This document shows positions 22,965 to 25,162 of a stretch of DNA of 25,162 bases, in pieces. Every line of letters begins with the position of its first letter. Position 1 is the stretch's first letter. The stretch is from CAYGJN01 sp964350135 (GTDB lineage Bacteria; Bdellovibrionota; Bacteriovoracia; Bacteriovoracales; Bacteriovoracaceae): the NCBI GenBank assembly GCA_964350135.1, contig CAYGJN010000029.1:1-25162 (forward strand), in the 5' to 3' direction. The notes below the pieces were generated by a model, which saw only the letters and a list, made by a program, of their open reading frames with translations, ran no database searches and had not been told where the DNA came from. The translations under genes were made by a program, and so were the position numbers.

Positions 22965-23678
22965 ATGAAAGCTGATAAAAAGAAATTCATATCCAATATT
23001 GAAACCAGCCTGCTGGCATTGGTCAATAACCCTGTTCCATGTAGAGAAACTCTTGCTAGAGCAATTGATTTTATCGCTGAGTTTATACCGGTGAGCCCGC
23101 TAATGTTTACCAAGTCCAAGAATGAATCAATCTATATTGCAAAAGATTGGATGAATGAAGACTATCAAAGATTCAGTTCATTAATAGAAAAGCGGCTAAA
23201 AGAGATAGAAGAGGAGCTTCCTCCGGGGAGCAGCGAGGTTGCAATTGCCAGACAAAGAATACTAAGAGACGAGGGTTGGGAGATTAAAGTATTCGCTCTG
23301 AATAGAGATGATCAAGAGATAGAGCTGGCACCTGTTCTGAAAGCGGAAATGGAAAAGGTAGCGAAAGAGCTAGATCAAATGATACTACTTAGAGCTGACT
23401 ATGGACTACCGGAAGGGGTGTCCACTGATCGAACAAAAAGAAAGATAAACCCCGACTCCGGGGAAACAGAATATTTTGAAAACAGAATAGACTCCTTATC
23501 TGAACTGGTGGTTATCGCTTGCTATATTTTTTTATGTTCAGAAAGAGATAAAGCGCCACTTGTTAGGAACCTTAAAAAGTGTGCATATTGCAGCAAGTAC
23601 TCAATTCAACAAAATGCAATAAGCTCGCAGGGTAAAACCTTTTGCAATAAGAACTGTAATAGAAATTTCCATAAATAA
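22965..23678 (+). CDS. Element-borne protein with C-terminal zinc-finger-like motif
   Basis: 237 residues if translated from the ATG at 22965, which has AGGA 8 bases upstream. The frame extends up to an ATG at 22923, which has no ribosome binding site. The C-terminus holds CAYC at 206-209 and CNKNC at 227-231, then NRNFHK; this treble-clef-like arrangement resembles the CGNR zinc finger of DNA-binding regulators. The N-terminal 190 residues are helical and charged (RFSSLIEKRLKEIEEELPPGSSEV...), with no recognised domain. As the first gene inside the element it could be a regulator, but only the Cys pattern supports DNA binding. Confidence 0.6.
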   Translation: MKADKKKFISNIETSLLALVNNPVPCRETLARAIDFIAEFIPVSPLMFTKSKNESIYIAKDWMNEDYQRFSSLIEKRLKEIEEELPPGSSEVAIARQRILRDEGWEIKVFALNRDDQEIELAPVLKAEMEKVAKELDQMILLRADYGLPEGVSTDRTKRKINPDSGETEYFENRIDSLSELVVIACYIFLCSERDKAPLVRNLKKCAYCSKYSIQQNAISSQGKTFCNKNCNRNFHK

Positions 23679-23699
23679 ATATCGTTTTTACAGATACTT

Positions 23700-23736
23700 G
23701 TGGTTCAGTCGACAGAGAACTCCTGTTTCTGACCAC
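23700..23736. repeat. Imperfect inverted repeat upstream of the excisionase-like gene
   Basis: GTGGTTCAG (23700-23708) can pair with CTGACCAC (23729-23736) with one bulged T. It could be an operator, a leader structure or a readthrough terminator; no T-run follows. Confidence 0.35.
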
Positions 23737-23799
23737 TGAAATATCATAGATAATCGTATGTAATAGCTTCTGTTGATAACACTAAAACAGGAGCAGAAA

Positions 23800-24033
23800 A
23801 TGAAAGAAAATCAAATTCAAGAATTGCTAATGGCTTTAAATAAGCTTGCAAACAAATCCAAAACTTTTGAATCTCTTTGGAATGTAGATCAATCAGCGGA
23901 GTACCTAGGGACTACAATTAGCCACATTAGAAAGATGATCTACCACAAGGAAATTCCATTTTTCAAAGTCGGCAAGTCTGTTCGCTTCAGAAAAGACGAA
24001 CTTGATCAGTGGATGAGCGAGAGGCAGTCATGA
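23800..24033 (+). CDS. Excisionase-family HTH DNA-binding protein
   Basis: 77 residues from the ATG at 23800, preceded by AGGAG at 6 bases; a longer frame from TTG at 23773 lacks such a site. Residues 26-74 are a MerR-like winged helix of the HTH_17/excisionase family: LWNVDQSAEYLGTTISHIRKMI is the helix-turn-helix, and PFFKVGKSVRFRKDELDQWM is the wing and last helix. Such proteins direct excision of integrated elements or regulate their genes. Its last codon overlaps the next ATG (ATGA), so the two genes are translationally coupled. Confidence 0.85.
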   Translation: MKENQIQELLMALNKLANKSKTFESLWNVDQSAEYLGTTISHIRKMIYHKEIPFFKVGKSVRFRKDELDQWMSERQS

Positions 24034-24404
24034 TTACAACAGCAGCAGCGCTTAGGGATGTTAAGGTTCAAAAACATAAAGTTTACAACACAATGAGAAT
24101 CATTCTTATTTTTAACAATGATGAGTATGGCGATCTTGCAAGAACCTATAATCAGCCAAAGACAGCAAAGGGCAAGGATCACTTAACAAAACTGCTAATG
24201 AAGTTACTGGGGACTACTGAGCCAGCTGAGGTCAGCGATATTGTCTTGAGTAGCCCTTACATACTTTCAGAGGGAGTGAGGGAGGTTTTTTCAAATAAAG
24301 CTTTTAAGTTATGGCTAAAGGAAAGCGGGAACCCTTTGCATCCCTACAATATTGTTAATATCGAAATACTGGAGGACACGAAGACCTCCAATATTAATCA
24401 TTAA
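24030..24404 (+). CDS. Element-borne protein of unknown function, coupled to the excisionase-like gene
   Basis: 124 residues from the ATG at 24030, which shares ATGA with the previous stop and has AGAGG upstream. The frame can also be opened at GTG 24009, but the ATGA junction is the more natural start. The protein is a soluble, mixed helix/strand domain with no Cys and no clear motif. It lies between the HTH protein and the Rep-like gene, so a role in replication or transfer of the element is possible. Confidence 0.6.
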   Translation: MITTAAALRDVKVQKHKVYNTMRIILIFNNDEYGDLARTYNQPKTAKGKDHLTKLLMKLLGTTEPAEVSDIVLSSPYILSEGVREVFSNKAFKLWLKESGNPLHPYNIVNIEILEDTKTSNINH

Positions 24405-24437
24405 CTTTTAGTAAATTACCCAAAGATACACAGGTTA

Positions 24438-25162
24438 ATGATGATTGATACAATAACTTTTACAACCAATTTTATCGCTAGTGATGTGATAACAAAAGTC
24501 AGGGATGTAGAGCACGGCAACATGGCCAGGGAGCGAGTTCCAGATGCTTTTTATAAAAATTCCGTAATCTTCAAAACGGGAAAAATGGGCAGGCTAATTG
24601 CTATAAAACAAGAGCCAGTTTATCCCGGTCTTGGGGCTGTCAAAGTAGAACTTTCCCCTTCGCGATTCGAATCATTTGATAGCTTGAGAAGTCTTCTTGT
24701 GAGGTTCGGGTTAGCTGAGTCGGAGCTAAGGCTTTCGAGGGTTGATTATGCTGTAGATTTAAATGTTGATATAGAGACAGTGTTTAGATTGCTCAAGGTT
24801 AAGTATAAAACGAAAAGAACTGCTTATCACCAAGGCTCATTAACCGGAATGGATTTTGGTGATCGACCAGAGATTATAAGTGTTTACGATAAAGGCTTTG
24901 AGAGGAAGACTCGTGGACGATATAAAAAGCTTCATGGTCAGCCAGTATTGCCGATCACAAGAGTGGAGGTTAGGCACTTCCATGGAAGAATTAGGGACCG
25001 AGAGTTTGTAAACTTGCCTAGCTCTGTAGACTTGAATCCCTTTAGCAAGATTGAGTTGTGGGAGGCAGCTTTGCCTTCGGGTTATCATTCGCAAAACAGG
25101 GTGAATAAGTTTGCTTCGATTCTAGAAGAAATAGAAGTTAAAGGTTTCCACCAGTTCTACAA
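24438..25162 (+). CDS. Rep_trans/MobT-type rolling-circle initiator or relaxase (partial, runs off the window)
   Basis: The frame is open from ATG 24438 to the right edge (241 codons and 2 bases). The adjacent ATG at 24441 is a likelier start, since ACAGG is 6 bases before it. Family features appear in order: SRVDYAVDL at 100-108, then ISVYDKGFERK near 148-157, and ITRVEVRHFHGRI from 173. This is the pattern of the Replication initiation factor family (Rep_trans), which includes staphylococcal plasmid Rep proteins and the Tn916 Orf20/MobT relaxase. These nick one DNA strand at an origin with a Tyr. The catalytic Tyr cannot be assigned from this fragment. Together with the HTH gene and the att site it marks a mobilizable element. 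Confidence 0.72.
   Translation, partial: MMIDTITFTTNFIASDVITKVRDVEHGNMARERVPDAFYKNSVIFKTGKMGRLIAIKQEPVYPGLGAVKVELSPSRFESFDSLRSLLVRFGLAESELRLSRVDYAVDLNVDIETVFRLLKVKYKTKRTAYHQGSLTGMDFGDRPEIISVYDKGFERKTRGRYKKLHGQPVLPITRVEVRHFHGRIRDREFVNLPSSVDLNPFSKIELWEAALPSGYHSQNRVNKFASILEEIEVKGFHQFY

Larger units (their letters stand above)
22792..25162. mobile_element. Left end of an integrated mobile element (partial)
   Basis: This stretch starts at the tRNA-Ser 3'-end repeat and carries an excisionase-like gene and a rolling-circle Rep/relaxase-like gene. Base composition appears richer in G+C than the rest of the window. No integrase is present in the window; it would be expected further right, near the intact tRNA-Ser. 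The pattern fits an integrative and conjugative or mobilizable element, or an integrated plasmid. Confidence 0.6.

Noticed and set aside
1..25162. CRISPR array or tandem direct-repeat array
   Set aside because: No regularly spaced identical repeats were seen; the only repetitive DNA encodes the RCC1 and Ig-like repeats at 13146-18914 and is diverged at base level.

Overview
The window is AT-rich (about one third G+C by eye) and bacterial: GTG/TTG starts, Shine-Dalgarno sites, sigma70-like promoters and a tRNA with encoded CCA. Three things suggest a predatory bacterium of the Bdellovibrionota, most likely the Bacteriovorax/Halobacteriovorax side: a 61-residue bacterial histone like the one known from Bdellovibrio, a very large RCC1/Ig-like surface protein, and a fragment of an Npt-type nucleotide transporter. 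This assignment is inference; there is no rRNA to confirm it.

Positions 1-9534 hold what looks like a biosynthetic locus. A NodU/CmcH-type O-carbamoyltransferase (67-1863) runs tail-to-tail into a radical SAM enzyme on the minus strand (1827-3104). A second radical SAM enzyme (3152-4123), divergent from the first, starts a tightly overlapping plus-strand operon: a polymerase-beta-type nucleotidyltransferase-like protein, a short M24 metallopeptidase-fold protein, and a YceI-like protein carrying two extra membrane helices. Next come a decayed Npt transporter pseudogene (6932-7668) and a glutamine-hydrolysing asparagine synthetase-type amidotransferase (7714-9534). Carbamoyl transfer, amidation, two radical SAM enzymes and a nucleotidyltransferase fit modification of a small molecule, peptide or surface glycan; the product cannot be read from the sequence.

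Positions 9536-13171 hold an orphan histidine kinase with a degenerate receiver domain and its promoter, a tRNA-Arg(ACG) with promoter, a small membrane-anchored protein, and a TMTC-like GT-C glycosyltransferase with a TPR tail. The last converges on a 1922-residue protein (13146-18914, minus) with a Ser/Asp/Glu-rich linker, a Calx-beta-like domain, seven RCC1 repeats (one full propeller), several Ig-like domains and a Cys-rich C-terminus.

Positions 18915-22649 hold the histone gene with its own promoter, a secreted 590-residue protein, a four-helix membrane protein with a PilZ-like tail, and tadA. TadA is the enzyme expected to convert A34 of the tRNA-Arg(ACG) in this window to inosine.

From about 22772 to the right edge lies the end of an integrated mobile element. 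A 20-bp copy of a tRNA-Ser 3' end (minus strand, no tRNA body) marks the likely attachment site. It is followed by a zinc-finger-like protein, an excisionase-type HTH protein, an unknown protein translationally coupled to it, and the first 241 codons of a Rep_trans/MobT-type rolling-circle initiator or relaxase that runs off the window. The intact tRNA-Ser and the integrase should lie to the right.
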